Of a stretch of DNA of 64,000 bases, positions 16,591-25,522 are shown in pieces. The notes under the pieces are model-generated. The model was not told the origin of the DNA and searched no databases. It saw only the letters and a list, made by a program, of their open reading frames with translations. Source of the stretch: Sphingobacterium allocomposti (GTDB lineage Bacteria; Bacteroidota; Bacteroidia; Sphingobacteriales; Sphingobacteriaceae); NCBI RefSeq assembly GCF_008124885.1, contig NZ_VNHX01000012.1, forward strand, positions 62,001 through 126,000, read 5' to 3'. The translations under genes and the position numbers were made by a program. Within the stretch, counting starts at the first letter, position 1, and every line of letters starts with the position of its first letter.

Positions 16591-17031
16591 TTAGGGTGAA
16601 TTATGGTGTTTGTTTGCTTCGGCCAGTCGCTTTTCGAGGATCTGCATCCTGTCGATGGCACTCTCCATCAGCAGGCTGTCAGCACTGTCTAAACTGTCCT
16701 TTTGCATAAGCGTGTCAAGGACAGTACGGATTTCAAGCAGTTCCTTTAAAGCTGAAACGGTGGTAACAATACCGCCCATTCCGTCCATTAGGGGTTGTTG
16801 CATGGAAAGTTGTAAGGGTTCTTTCTTCGGTATTTCCTTTGGGAGAAAAAGAAAGCAACTGGCAGAAACGAGGATGCTTGCCACCATTACCGAAAATACC
16901 GCACGTGGCCGGGCTTCAAGAAACCGTTTGGTACGTGTGATGCTCCCATCGATGTACTTGCCAAACTCCTTATAAAAAGCTGCCCATACCGTCGTGTCGG
17001 GTGGTCGGTTAGAAGTTATTTTTTTGAACAT
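16591..17031 (-). CDS. traL: TraL-like small transfer protein
   Basis: 146 residues with one membrane helix (about residues 46-63, AVFSVMVASILVSASCFLF), a short cytoplasmic N-terminus and a periplasmic C-terminus likely to form a coiled coil (SALKELLEIRTVLDTLMQ and following). The name rests on its place between traK and traM; the sequence itself is weakly conserved. The start overlaps the traK end by 23 bases. Confidence 0.65.
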   Translation of the reverse strand: MFKKITSNRPPDTTVWAAFYKEFGKYIDGSITRTKRFLEARPRAVFSVMVASILVSASCFLFLPKEIPKKEPLQLSMQQPLMDGMGGIVTTVSALKELLEIRTVLDTLMQKDSLDSADSLLMESAIDRMQILEKRLAEANKHHNSP

Positions 17032-17629
17032 AGGATATATCTTTGTTTTCGAGTGTTTTCCATCGGGTTATCAGTACACCGTGACCATTGTTCTCCGTAC
17101 GCATTTCAAGGTCCCGTAAATAGCCCTCGGTGACCAGCGAGCGTATTACGGTAGAGCTGCGCCGATCTATGGTCTGTTTGCCATAAAACTTAAAGTATTT
17201 CTTTACCGGATCGACGTGGATGGAGTCTGTCTGGATGGTGAGCACGGAGCTGGACGAAAGCACGGAATTGAAAAATCCCTTTTCCCGTAGATTATTGTAC
17301 TGCAACGCACCGGATTCATCGATCAGGTACATGGCTTTTTTCATCTGGTATTCGATAAACTTCTCGTCGGGCGCGAGCGTAAAGAACAGTGAATGAAAAA
17401 GGTTGATATGTGTACGGTATTCCACGGGCCTGTTTACCTCTACGTCGGTTTGGCTTGCGGACATGGGTACATTATTGGCATCAAGTATATACACGGACTT
17501 CCGTGCATTGCCGACCTGTTTGTAGGCAAAAAAAGATACCGCCACTACCATGAGCAGGGCGGCGATCAGGCTTGCCCCTGCAATAAAAGTGGCAAGCCTG
17601 ATCTTGGCTTCGATATTTTTTATTATCAT
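17009..17629 (-). CDS. traK: Conjugative transfer protein TraK
   Basis: 206 residues. It has a membrane helix at about residues 15-35 followed by a conserved periplasmic domain (YILDANNVPMSASQTDVEVN, then RPVEYRTHINLFHSLFFTLAPDE). The layout matches VirB8-like assembly factors and the CTnDOT TraK family. It is followed by traL with a 23-base overlap and lies 21 bases downstream of traJ. Confidence 0.87.
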   Translation of the reverse strand: MIIKNIEAKIRLATFIAGASLIAALLMVVAVSFFAYKQVGNARKSVYILDANNVPMSASQTDVEVNRPVEYRTHINLFHSLFFTLAPDEKFIEYQMKKAMYLIDESGALQYNNLREKGFFNSVLSSSSVLTIQTDSIHVDPVKKYFKFYGKQTIDRRSSTVIRSLVTEGYLRDLEMRTENNGHGVLITRWKTLENKDISYVQKNNF

Positions 17630-17650
17630 AGCATTACGTGTTTAAAGTGG

Positions 17651-18793
17651 TTAAAACTTGGCGATCAGCTTTCTCGCGGTACGGGCTGCGTTGGAAGCAC
17701 CGCGCCCCATTGTGGCGGCAGCCGAAGTAATGCCGGATGTCGATACGATCCATGTGCTGATGCTCGGCACGGTGAGCATGGTCAGTCCTCCGATCAGGAA
17801 TGTCACGATGACGATGCCAAAACTTAAAATCCCGTTGCCCGCAAACCAGCCCATCTTCTCCAATGTGTCGCCCGTGCTTTCAAGGAGTTGTTGATACCTT
17901 GTAATCTCGGCTTCCATTGCATACTGTTGGAATAGACTGGCTACGTGCATGACCAGATAGGCAATGCCCGAATACAGGTTAACGGCGATAAACCGGGCTA
18001 TCCACGTACCAAAGGAGTCCCTAAAGGCAGGCAGGATACTTACGGCAACACTAAACGGGCCTAAAATGATGAGGATGGTCGAGTAGATGATCTGGATAAT
18101 GAATATGATATAAACGCAGATGCGCAATACCCAGACGGCCAACGTTTCTAAGGTATAGGTCGCCAGTAGCTGTAACCCCACTTGCATACGGTTTTTAAGT
18201 TCAACGATTGGGTTCCACACCGAAGCAAAACCCTCCTTTACGGTCGAGGTGACCGCATCCCACGCCTGTCCGTACCATGTATCTGCTTCTTTTTCGGCGA
18301 TCTCGGTTTCGGCCTGTATAGTGGTCAGTTGATCGGCAACGTCAACCATGAGTTTTGCACGTTGCAGGCGTAGGTTGTTAACTTCGATCTGCCCGCTGTC
18401 AAACAGGCTTTCCGTTTTGGCGGCAACGATGTCCGTGGGATACGCAAGTACGCGGGTGAACGTTCCCCACCAGATGATGACCATCACAAGCCCGAAAGGG
18501 CGTAACAAAGGCATGATTTCCATTTTTTTATCGCCCGCCATCATTTCGTATGATTTGATGGCAAAGAATATGAGCATGAAAATGGCGGCAAGGGCCTGTG
18601 CATCGGTGATGAACGTATCGAAGTGCGTCCATATCGTGTTTTTCATGCCTTTGAGAAAGTGCATAACACCCTCCTCATAGACACCGTTCCCCTGTAAAAA
18701 ATTGAACGTGTCTTTAAACGAGTCCGGCACATTTACAGGATTTCCCTGCAATAAAAAACGGGGCATTAGCCCCGTCATGTTGATAAAGTCCAT
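17651..18793 (-). CDS. traJ: Conjugative transfer protein TraJ (polytopic membrane subunit)
   Basis: 380 residues with about six to eight membrane segments. A conserved central pair (VWVLRICVYIIFIIQIIYST and LGPFSVAVSILPAFRDSFG) contains the VirB6-like LGPxxxAxxxxP motif. The C-terminus has a long hydrophobic run (GILSFGIVIVTFLIGGLTML) and a basic tail. TraJ is the inner-membrane translocation pore candidate of this transfer system. It lies between the DUF5045-like gene (18-base gap) and traK. Confidence 0.88.
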   Translation of the reverse strand: MDFINMTGLMPRFLLQGNPVNVPDSFKDTFNFLQGNGVYEEGVMHFLKGMKNTIWTHFDTFITDAQALAAIFMLIFFAIKSYEMMAGDKKMEIMPLLRPFGLVMVIIWWGTFTRVLAYPTDIVAAKTESLFDSGQIEVNNLRLQRAKLMVDVADQLTTIQAETEIAEKEADTWYGQAWDAVTSTVKEGFASVWNPIVELKNRMQVGLQLLATYTLETLAVWVLRICVYIIFIIQIIYSTILIILGPFSVAVSILPAFRDSFGTWIARFIAVNLYSGIAYLVMHVASLFQQYAMEAEITRYQQLLESTGDTLEKMGWFAGNGILSFGIVIVTFLIGGLTMLTVPSISTWIVSTSGITSAAATMGRGASNAARTARKLIAKF

Positions 18794-18811
18794 AAAGTAA
18801 TCTGATTTTGG

Positions 18812-19597
18812 TTATTGGGTTCTTTTTAGGATGTCCTCTGCAATCTGTACGTCGGAACGATCCGTTGCAAACTCCGGCAGATCGGGGTTGTCACTTTGCA
18901 GGCGGTCACGGTTCTTGGCCAATAAAAGGAATTTGGTGGCATAGTTCTTTTTGGCTTCCCATGCGGACAGTAGTTTTCTATGTTCCCCAAGCAAACGGTG
19001 ATAGGCCATGATACGGCTACCTCGGTCGAGCGTGGTCGTTCGGGCCGCTTCCAACCGTTCTTTGAGTTCCGCCCGTTCTTCGCCGTACCACTCCAATAGC
19101 CCTTTGTTCCGCAGATAATCCCCCACGTCCGGTGAAAGTCCGGCGAGTGGATCGCCCTCCGTTCCGTCGATAAGGTTTCCAAATTCCTTGCGGTAATACA
19201 GGAGCCATAAAGGGTCGGCATCCGTGACCAGACCGGAATAATTGAGGGCTTCGGTCACCGCCACATTTCGGATGGTATCTGCGTGTTTTTTATAGGCTTC
19301 GTCCGTCTGATGCATGGCGAGTACCATCCCCATGCGCAAGGTCTGCGGGCCTGTACCGCTCAAAGGTCGGCGGTCGGTCTTGGGGTAGTTAGGGTGCCAC
19401 GCCCAGGTGAGCCAATATTGATAGTTCAGTCCCAAAAAACCTTTGGTTGGCGTAAACTTCTTTCGATCCCATTGCTTATGAACCATGCGTTCCTGTTGGT
19501 TTACGATATGTTTATCGGTCTGTCGCTTCACGTTCTGCGCCATCGTTCCCGTGGAAAATAGGAACAGCAGTAGCCAAATGATATTTATCTTTTTCAT
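18812..19597 (-). CDS. Secreted ICE transfer protein (DUF5045-like)
   Basis: 261 residues with a signal peptide (IIWLLLFLFSTGTMAQ). The conserved core (TKGFLGLNYQYWLTWAWHPN, followed by DRRPLSGTGPQTLRM) resembles a family found only in Bacteroidota conjugation operons, which I recall as DUF5045. The C-terminal half is helical and charged. Its place just before traJ suggests a periplasmic assembly role; in CTnDOT the corresponding slot is traI. Function unknown. Confidence 0.7.
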   Translation of the reverse strand: MKKINIIWLLLFLFSTGTMAQNVKRQTDKHIVNQQERMVHKQWDRKKFTPTKGFLGLNYQYWLTWAWHPNYPKTDRRPLSGTGPQTLRMGMVLAMHQTDEAYKKHADTIRNVAVTEALNYSGLVTDADPLWLLYYRKEFGNLIDGTEGDPLAGLSPDVGDYLRNKGLLEWYGEERAELKERLEAARTTTLDRGSRIMAYHRLLGEHRKLLSAWEAKKNYATKFLLLAKNRDRLQSDNPDLPEFATDRSDVQIAEDILKRTQ

Positions 19598-19677
19598 CGA
19601 AATAATTGTTTTTAAATGGTGATGAAGCTATCGGATTTATTCATCCCATTAGATGGTTTGAATAAATCATGATGGTT

Positions 19678-20358
19678 TCATGTTTGGTCCTTTAGTAGAT
19701 AATAGTTCCGTATGATCTCGTCCGCTTTGCGTTTGTCCATGTTGATAAAGTTTCGGTATGGGTTCGCCATTTTCAGTACGCCGTTGATCTTGGCATAATA
19801 CATTGACCTCTCCATACTGAATACCAATGCCCGAATTACTTTCAGTTCGAGAATGATCTTGCGCATGAGGTGGTCTCTTTTCTCGTAGTCCATCAGCACG
19901 TTTTTTCCCTCTTGTAGCACGAAGTCGGAGACTTCGGCGGCAAGGTTTATTCCCCTGTCTTTGAGCTGTCTGGCAACGTCCTCGGCAAAGAGCAGCAACC
20001 ACGGTTCGCCTTTGGCGGTTTCCAACATTTTCGTACTATGGGTGGCGATGTCCTGAACAAGTCTCGAAATATGGAGCGCGGAACGGCCGGACTTCAATGC
20101 CCGATCCACTTCGGTCAATGATCGGTGGATCATGTTCTGCACCAGCACCACGGAAGAAAGATTGACGTTAATATCGTCGATCCGTCCGCAGATGTTGCCG
20201 AGCATATTGTTATGGGTCTGTTCGGAAGCGAGCCTTACCGCACCGTTTTCGTTTACGATGGCAAGATGCTTGGCATCATAGATGATCGTCACATAGCTTT
20301 GGGCGAAAGTCATCTTTGAAAGACAGATAAACAGCAGGATTATGAGTTGCTTCTTCAT
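19678..20358 (-). CDS. Secreted helical tra-operon protein, paralogue 1
   Basis: 226 residues with a signal peptide (LIILLFICLSKMTFAQ). The C-terminal part (MRKIILELKVIRALVFSMER, then SMYYAKINGVLK, and NPYRNFINMDKRKADEIIRN) is clearly related to the next two upstream genes, so the three arose by tandem duplication. Their place between traG and traJ matches traI of CTnDOT. They could be VirB5-like pilus-tip or assembly proteins; this is inference. The start overlaps the previous gene's stop by 4 bases (ATGA). Confidence 0.7.
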   Translation of the reverse strand: MKKQLIILLFICLSKMTFAQSYVTIIYDAKHLAIVNENGAVRLASEQTHNNMLGNICGRIDDINVNLSSVVLVQNMIHRSLTEVDRALKSGRSALHISRLVQDIATHSTKMLETAKGEPWLLLFAEDVARQLKDRGINLAAEVSDFVLQEGKNVLMDYEKRDHLMRKIILELKVIRALVFSMERSMYYAKINGVLKMANPYRNFINMDKRKADEIIRNYYLLKDQT

Positions 20359-21014
20359 GGTTTAAAGTCCTCCAATTGCCTTAAAATGTTATCGACTATA
20401 CGCTTGTCCTCATTGATATAACCGGAAAAAGGGTTGAGGGAATCAAGCAGCTTTTTTCGTGTCGAATAGTATAGGGTAGCCGCAAGCCCCCGTGATGCTC
20501 CTGCGATCTTCCGAAGCTCCTGCAGGACGTGTCCGTAAAGTATTCTCCTGTCACTTGCTTTCATCTGATTGAGATCGCCGATACTGATAAAAAGTCCGGT
20601 CAGGTAGCGTGCGAGCTGCACGGCTTTTTCTGCCATATCTTTTTCTGCATCGATGGCAAGCAAAAGAAATTCGGGGTGTGTGGATACAATGCCTACAATC
20701 CTTTTTTGTTGGTTTATGATCTCCGTGACAATTGGCGCGGATTCCAGCCCCATACTAAGCCCCTGCAATGCTGTTCCCAAAACCTGAAAACGGCTGTGCA
20801 ACTGCCGATAGCGGGTTTTGAGTTTTGCCGTTTCCTCCCGGTTTACTTCCTCGTTGGCCGAGGTAATGGCCTGTCTGTTTCTTGCGGTGATCTGGCGGTC
20901 GTATTCATCTTTGCTGTGTTCGACTAATTGGTGGAGCAGTTCCACATTGAGCTGTGCGTTTGCTCTGGTCAAAGCGATGACCAAAAGCAAGAGGGTTAGG
21001 ATAAAGTATCTCAT
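20355..21014 (-). CDS. Secreted helical tra-operon protein, paralogue 2
   Basis: 219 residues with a signal peptide (YFILTLLLLVIALTRANAQ). Same architecture as its neighbours: a helical N-terminal half (KLKTRYRQLHSRFQVLGTAL) and the shared C-terminal block (LATLYYSTRKKLLDSLNPFS, then GYINEDKRIVDNILRQL). It is the most divergent of the three copies. It overlaps both neighbours by 4 bases, so the three are translationally coupled. Confidence 0.7.
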   Translation of the reverse strand: MRYFILTLLLLVIALTRANAQLNVELLHQLVEHSKDEYDRQITARNRQAITSANEEVNREETAKLKTRYRQLHSRFQVLGTALQGLSMGLESAPIVTEIINQQKRIVGIVSTHPEFLLLAIDAEKDMAEKAVQLARYLTGLFISIGDLNQMKASDRRILYGHVLQELRKIAGASRGLAATLYYSTRKKLLDSLNPFSGYINEDKRIVDNILRQLEDFKP

Positions 21015-21676
21015 CGTTTGAGCAATTTTGAATTACGGATAATGTCATCGGCAATCTGTTTATCGATATTGATAAAACCTGCGTATGGATTAAGGGAGTT
21101 AAGGATACCGCGCTGTTTCGCCCAATACATACTTCTGTGCATCCCAAAGGCTACGCCCCGCAGGATGGTCAGTTCCGTACGTATCCGGTTGAGCAGTTTT
21201 GCCCGTTCGCCCGCATCCATCAGGTTATCCTTTCCACCTTTCAGCACAAAAGCGCTTACCTCGGCAGATAGGTTCGTGGCCCGTGTCTTAAATTCCCTTG
21301 CGCCCGCTTCGGCAAATAACAGGAGTACCGGATTTCCGCTTGCGATGTTCATTGCTTTTTCCACATCATTAACGATGTCAAGGGAAATACTGGCAATGTC
21401 CTTTACGGTGAGCAGTGAACGGACAACGCCGGATACTTCGCTTAACCCTTTGTAAATCTTATCCTGCAAATCGTTCACGATCAGGAGCTGGCCCGTGACG
21501 GCGAGCTGTCCACGCTGGATAAGCGTGAGATTGTCGTTCACGTTGTTGAGTTGGCTGTTCATCACTCCGGCATGGACGCCCGTTGCGGCTGCGACGGCGG
21601 GGTCGATGTAAATCTGGGCATGGGCTGTTAACCAGAGCAGGTAACAACCGAGAAATGACATGATTTTTATTAGCAT
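21011..21676 (-). CDS. Secreted helical tra-operon protein, paralogue 3
   Basis: 221 residues from the ATG at 21676 (MLIKIMSFLGCYLLWLTAHA, a Sec signal). An ATG at 21733 would add 19 residues before the signal peptide and is less likely. The C-terminal block (LRGVAFGMHRSMYWAKQRGI, then LNSLNPYAGFINIDKQIADD) matches the two paralogues downstream. It is the first of the trio after the PIN toxin-antitoxin pair, which runs on the other strand and separates this gene from traG. Confidence 0.7.
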   Translation of the reverse strand: MLIKIMSFLGCYLLWLTAHAQIYIDPAVAAATGVHAGVMNSQLNNVNDNLTLIQRGQLAVTGQLLIVNDLQDKIYKGLSEVSGVVRSLLTVKDIASISLDIVNDVEKAMNIASGNPVLLLFAEAGAREFKTRATNLSAEVSAFVLKGGKDNLMDAGERAKLLNRIRTELTILRGVAFGMHRSMYWAKQRGILNSLNPYAGFINIDKQIADDIIRNSKLLKR

Positions 21677-21727
21677 AATTTTTGATACATTTTGGTGAGT
21701 GGAATAATCGGTGATCGGAAAAGGCCA

Positions 21728-21758
21728 TTTCAAAAAACAGTTAAATTTTGTATTTTTG
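21728..21758 (+). promoter_or_regulatory. Predicted promoter of the PIN toxin-antitoxin pair
   Basis: TATTTTTG (21751-21758) matches the -7 consensus TAnnTTTG exactly. TTTC (21728-21731) lies 19 bases upstream and matches the -33 box in three of four bases. The antitoxin ATG is 18 bases downstream. Confidence 0.5.
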
Positions 21759-21776
21759 TGAAAAGGGGTTATTGAT

Positions 21777-21974
21777 ATGCAGAGCCAAAAATTAAACAGT
21801 TTGCAATTAGAGTTGCTTAAAGTCTACTCGTTTGAACCGAGCAAGGAAGATTTGCTTGTGATAAAGGATTTTCTTGCCAAGCATTTTTCGGACAAGCTCT
21901 TGAAAAACGTACAGCACGCTATCGAGGAAAAAAACATTACCGAAGATGATCTTGACAGTTGGGTGAATGAATAA
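21777..21974 (+). CDS. Antitoxin-like partner of the PIN protein
   Basis: 65 residues, helical and acidic at the C-terminus ([14 protein letters not shown]). The layout, a small protein with its stop overlapping the PIN gene by 8 bases, is that of toxin-antitoxin modules of the COG1569/PIN type. No classic DNA-binding motif is obvious. It runs against the surrounding tra genes and has its own promoter, so it is an independent unit that may stabilise the element. Confidence 0.7.
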   Translation: MQSQKLNSLQLELLKVYSFEPSKEDLLVIKDFLAKHFSDKLLKNVQHAIEEKNITEDDLDSWVNE

Positions 21975-22395
21975 ACTGCGACTTGTACTCGATACCAATA
22001 TTTTCCTTGTATCATTGGCCGTACACTCCAAATACCATTGGATATACAAAGCATTGATAGGCAAGAAATTTGATTTGGTTGTTTCCAATGAAATTTTGAC
22101 CGAATATCAGGAACAGGTCTCCATTCGCTATGGTCTTGATTATACAGATGCTTCCCTTGAATACCTTTTACTGTTGCCAAACGTGATACTTACCAATCCA
22201 TCTTTTTTATGGCAGTTGGTAGAAAACGATAAGGACTATAATAAATTTGTGGACACCTATATCGCAAGCCAATCGGATTTCATCGTCAGCAATGACCGCC
22301 ATATCCATCAGATAAAGGACAATATTTTCCCCCAGATCAATGTTCTGCGTTATGAGGAGTTTGAAAACTCCTACAAATCCATATTCACAACTTAA
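21967..22395 (+). CDS. PIN-domain toxin (putative ribonuclease)
   Basis: 142 residues. PIN-domain signature: D9 in LVLDTNIF, an acidic residue in [10 protein letters not shown] (E near 39-42), D in [10 protein letters not shown] near residue 94, and D in IVSNDRH near 110. These form the Mg-dependent RNase site of VapC-like toxins. The sequence fits the COG1569 group (putative toxin of PIN family). The gene ends 12 bases before the traG stop, which faces it on the minus strand. Confidence 0.85.
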   Translation: MNKLRLVLDTNIFLVSLAVHSKYHWIYKALIGKKFDLVVSNEILTEYQEQVSIRYGLDYTDASLEYLLLLPNVILTNPSFLWQLVENDKDYNKFVDTYIASQSDFIVSNDRHIHQIKDNIFPQINVLRYEEFENSYKSIFTT

Positions 22396-22406
22396 TCCGT
22401 TTCCTC

Positions 22407-24893
22407 TTAAAAATCAGGTTTAAAATATTCCCTTTGTGTTTCAACGGGCGCGTTGTTCTCGTTCACCCTTTGCACAAAATCGCCTAATACAAGACCACTC
22501 TTTTCCATATCGGACACGAACGCTGTTAGGGCCTTTGGGTAGCTGCCATGATGTTTGGCGTAAATCTCCACGGCGCTTTTTTCGGGTTTTTCGGTCGTGA
22601 ATGCCAAGTGGTGGTAAATGCTGACCTCCACGCCGTACACTTCGCCCGTATTTCCCCGACGGATATAGAACTCGTTGAAACGGGCGCGCCCCTCTTTGTT
22701 TTCAAGGCGGTTTATCGTGAAAATCTTTTTCTGTTCGGCCTCGTTGATGGAGAGCAGTTCGGCGACCTTTCTAAAATCGGCTTCGTTCTGTTGCAGTAGG
22801 ATAATGGTGTCCGAGTTGTTTATGATGCTGTCCTTGATAATGGGGTTGCCGATGATGTCGTTGATCTCCTGTGTCACTTCGATGATTTCCCCCCAGAACT
22901 TCCGTACGGTTTTGTTTAGGTATAAAAGGAAATTCGCCATCATGGGCGACGAAATGGCCCGCCATGCTTCCTCCAAGATCAGCGTTTTCCGGCGGTTCTT
23001 CCGGTGGCGCATCTTTTGCACGAACAGATCCATTATTATGAGCGTGACAATCGGCAGAAGCGTCTTATTATTCTGTATGTTGTCAATTTCATAGACTATG
23101 AACCGTTCGTTGAACAGCGATTGGTCGGCATCCTCGTTAAGAATCGCTTCGTATTCACCCCCTCTGTAAAACTTCTTTAGTACAAACCGAAATTCCTCTA
23201 CGTCAAAAGCTATGCTTTCTTCATTCCTTATATCTGGGATTTTCCGAACGGCAAATTCATAAAAGGAATTAAAGTCCAACCTGTCTACACGGTCTTCGAT
23301 GGCCTTATCGAAATGATGGGCGTAATAGGCTGAAATGACATTGGAAATTACGTCACGCTCGACGGTGGCCACCGTACCCTCGGAACCTTTCCAGAGCAGA
23401 CAGATCAACGTTATCAAGAAATCCTTTTTCTCGATGTTGTATTCTTCCTCGCTGATCGCAAAGGGGTTCATCGTGATGGGCTTTTGTTCCGAATAGGTGA
23501 TGTACTTTCCTCCGTATGTACTGCAAAGACCGGAATAGGAATGCCCCACGTCCACGATCACCACATCCATGTTGTATTGCAGGTACTGCTGACAGATCGC
23601 ATTTATGGCATAACTTTTACCCGTGCCACTGCTACCTAACACGAAGCGATTTCGATTTTTTATGCGGCCTGTCCTCATAACCAAATCCGATGGGTCAATC
23701 GCCACGGGCACCCCCTGACGGTCGGTAAACCTTAACAAAAACTCCGAGGGTTCGTCCGTCGGCAGCCGTTCCTTGAAAAAGAAACAGAGGGCGGCATCGG
23801 CGGTAGTCAGGAACCAATCGTATTTTTTCAGTTCCACGCCATTGCCCGGCAGGGCACACAGGAACAGCTCCAATTGGTTGTAAGCATTTCGTGAGGGAAT
23901 GATCCCCTGTTGGAACAATGCGGCTTCAATGAAATTGGTCGTTTTGTCGATCTTGTCCGTATCGGCACATACGATCATGGAATAATGCGCATTTACCAAT
24001 AGCTGGTTATCGCGTGCCACGTCCACCAATAAACGGTCGATGTCCTCCACGCACATGAGGTTGGCCGGATCGGGTACGCTCGAATGCCTTTTTCGTTTTA
24101 CTTCAAGTTTGCCCAGCGTGATCTGTTGGTTGGGTATCTCCAATAATTGGTTATAGATAATGGTGCGATAACCGGGAACATTGTGCAGGAAAAACAGGTT
24201 GTCCACCGGAAAATCACGCATGCCGTTCGTTTCATTTTTGGCTGTAAAGGTTCCGACTTTTTCGGGCAGGTCAACCGAATCGGTGTTGACCATGCTGATA
24301 CAGCGGACGGCCCGGTCTCCGATCTGCAACTCACGGTCTCCGCAGCGGAGATTGTCCAATGTGATGTGCGGCTGTTCAAACTCCACCGCGAGCACCCTGT
24401 TTACGAAACGGTTTATTTCCGCTTCGATAAGGTATGCGGGGTTAAGTGCGGCGCCGGAAAGTAGGTCAAATACTTTCGCCATGTTCTGTCCGAAAGTGGC
24501 CAGCACTTTTTTGTCATACGTGTAGAATGCCCCTTTTTTGACCAGACGGGTAACGGTCAGGTAGGTTCTGATTTCGGTATATTCCCGGCCCTCAAAATGT
24601 TCTTGGTATTTCTGTTCCAAGAACTCGGTTGCAGGTTTGGGCCGGTATTTCCGTTTGATGAATACATCGTGCTTTTGGATGATATGTCCCTCGCCAAGTA
24701 TCTTGATGACGTTTAATAAAACGTGCTGGAATGTGGTATAGGCTTCGGGATCGGCACCATACTGTAAGACGGGATTGGTCAGTCGCATCACGACTGAAAA
24801 ATCGCCACGGTCGCCGTACAGTATGGACATGCCCTGATAATGGTCGATACCCATATAGGGCATTTCAAAGGCTGTCTTTCTCTCTGTTCTCAT
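22407..24893 (-). CDS. traG: TraG, VirB4-like conjugation ATPase
   Basis: About 828 residues. Walker A GSSGTGKSYAINAIC near residue 440 and Walker B TLILEEAWRA near residue 640 mark the VirB4/TraC family. TraG is the inner-membrane ATPase that drives assembly of the mating channel. I chose the ATG at 24893 (MRTERKTAFEMPYMGIDHYQ) because the upstream ATG at 24950 would overlap traF by 86 bases; even the chosen start overlaps traF by 29 bases. The domain order is complete and no frameshift is seen. Confidence 0.92.
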   Translation of the reverse strand: MRTERKTAFEMPYMGIDHYQGMSILYGDRGDFSVVMRLTNPVLQYGADPEAYTTFQHVLLNVIKILGEGHIIQKHDVFIKRKYRPKPATEFLEQKYQEHFEGREYTEIRTYLTVTRLVKKGAFYTYDKKVLATFGQNMAKVFDLLSGAALNPAYLIEAEINRFVNRVLAVEFEQPHITLDNLRCGDRELQIGDRAVRCISMVNTDSVDLPEKVGTFTAKNETNGMRDFPVDNLFFLHNVPGYRTIIYNQLLEIPNQQITLGKLEVKRKRHSSVPDPANLMCVEDIDRLLVDVARDNQLLVNAHYSMIVCADTDKIDKTTNFIEAALFQQGIIPSRNAYNQLELFLCALPGNGVELKKYDWFLTTADAALCFFFKERLPTDEPSEFLLRFTDRQGVPVAIDPSDLVMRTGRIKNRNRFVLGSSGTGKSYAINAICQQYLQYNMDVVIVDVGHSYSGLCSTYGGKYITYSEQKPITMNPFAISEEEYNIEKKDFLITLICLLWKGSEGTVATVERDVISNVISAYYAHHFDKAIEDRVDRLDFNSFYEFAVRKIPDIRNEESIAFDVEEFRFVLKKFYRGGEYEAILNEDADQSLFNERFIVYEIDNIQNNKTLLPIVTLIIMDLFVQKMRHRKNRRKTLILEEAWRAISSPMMANFLLYLNKTVRKFWGEIIEVTQEINDIIGNPIIKDSIINNSDTIILLQQNEADFRKVAELLSINEAEQKKIFTINRLENKEGRARFNEFYIRRGNTGEVYGVEVSIYHHLAFTTEKPEKSAVEIYAKHHGSYPKALTAFVSDMEKSGLVLGDFVQRVNENNAPVETQREYFKPDF

Positions 24894-25176
24894 AGCTGAT
24901 TGATAAATGTACGGGGTGGATAAATATGCCTCGATGGCGGGTTTTGTCATGGAGACCGTTACCCTGTTTCATGAATGTATAGGCAAGTCCTGCACCCATC
25001 AGGGCAAGGGTGGCAAAGCCGCCCAGGATCAGGTTGGTCAGTGCGCCGATAAGTCCACCGATGGCCAGACCACCGATAAGGGAACCTATGCCCCAATAGA
25101 TAAACTTGCCCTTGAAACCGCGGTAAATAAGGGGCTTTTGCAGCCCCTTATAGATAGGATAACGCCCGTGTGTCAT
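24865..25176 (-). CDS. traF: TraF (DUF4133-type) membrane protein
   Basis: 103 residues from the ATG at 25176, which overlaps the traE stop by 4 bases. Two membrane helices form a Gly-rich pair (GIGSLIGGLAIGGLIGALTN and LILGGFATLALMGAGLAYTF). The start MTHGRYPIYKGLQKPLIYRG with K.L.K.I..RGFKGKFI is typical of Bacteroidota TraF, a VirB3-like partner of the TraG ATPase. A longer frame from 25239 is possible but would run through the traE end. Confidence 0.88.
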   Translation of the reverse strand: MTHGRYPIYKGLQKPLIYRGFKGKFIYWGIGSLIGGLAIGGLIGALTNLILGGFATLALMGAGLAYTFMKQGNGLHDKTRHRGIFIHPVHLSISYENREKDSL

Positions 25177-25481
25177 ACGCCAAAAAACGCTTTGATGACC
25201 ACCGACACAAGTACCAAGAACAGGCAGGAACCTCCCCACGACATCAATTCCTTATTGATGTCCTGATCTCCGCTGTTCCACTTGATGTACACCCGTATTC
25301 CCCCGATCAAGCCGACGACCGCGCCGATCGCCAAAATGAGCGTCGAAATGGGGTCTACGTAGCTGGTCAATGATGATGTGGCGGCATCAATACCAACTGT
25401 ACCGCCCTGTGCGAATGTTGATTGGGCCGCTGAAAGGCAAAGCGCGGCCATTGCAAACAGTTTTTTAGTGTTTACTGTCAT
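25173..25481 (-). CDS. traE: TraE (DUF4134-type) membrane protein
   Basis: 102 residues from the ATG at 25481 (MTVNTKKLFAMAALCLSAAQ, a signal peptide ending STFAQ). Two membrane helices with GAVVGLIGGIRVYIKWNSGD between them are the hallmark of DUF4134/TraE, a VirB2-like pilin candidate. It is followed directly by traF with a 4-base overlap. A longer frame from 25592 runs into the neighbouring paralogue and is rejected. Confidence 0.88.
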   Translation of the reverse strand: MTVNTKKLFAMAALCLSAAQSTFAQGGTVGIDAATSSLTSYVDPISTLILAIGAVVGLIGGIRVYIKWNSGDQDINKELMSWGGSCLFLVLVSVVIKAFFGV

Positions 25482-25522
25482 AGAGATAATGGATAAAAAG
25501 TGAATAAAAAATGATTCGTTTG

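Noticed and set aside
24865..25239. Longer TraF start at 25239
   Set aside because: The ATG at 25176 gives the ATGA overlap with traE and the family's usual N-terminus.
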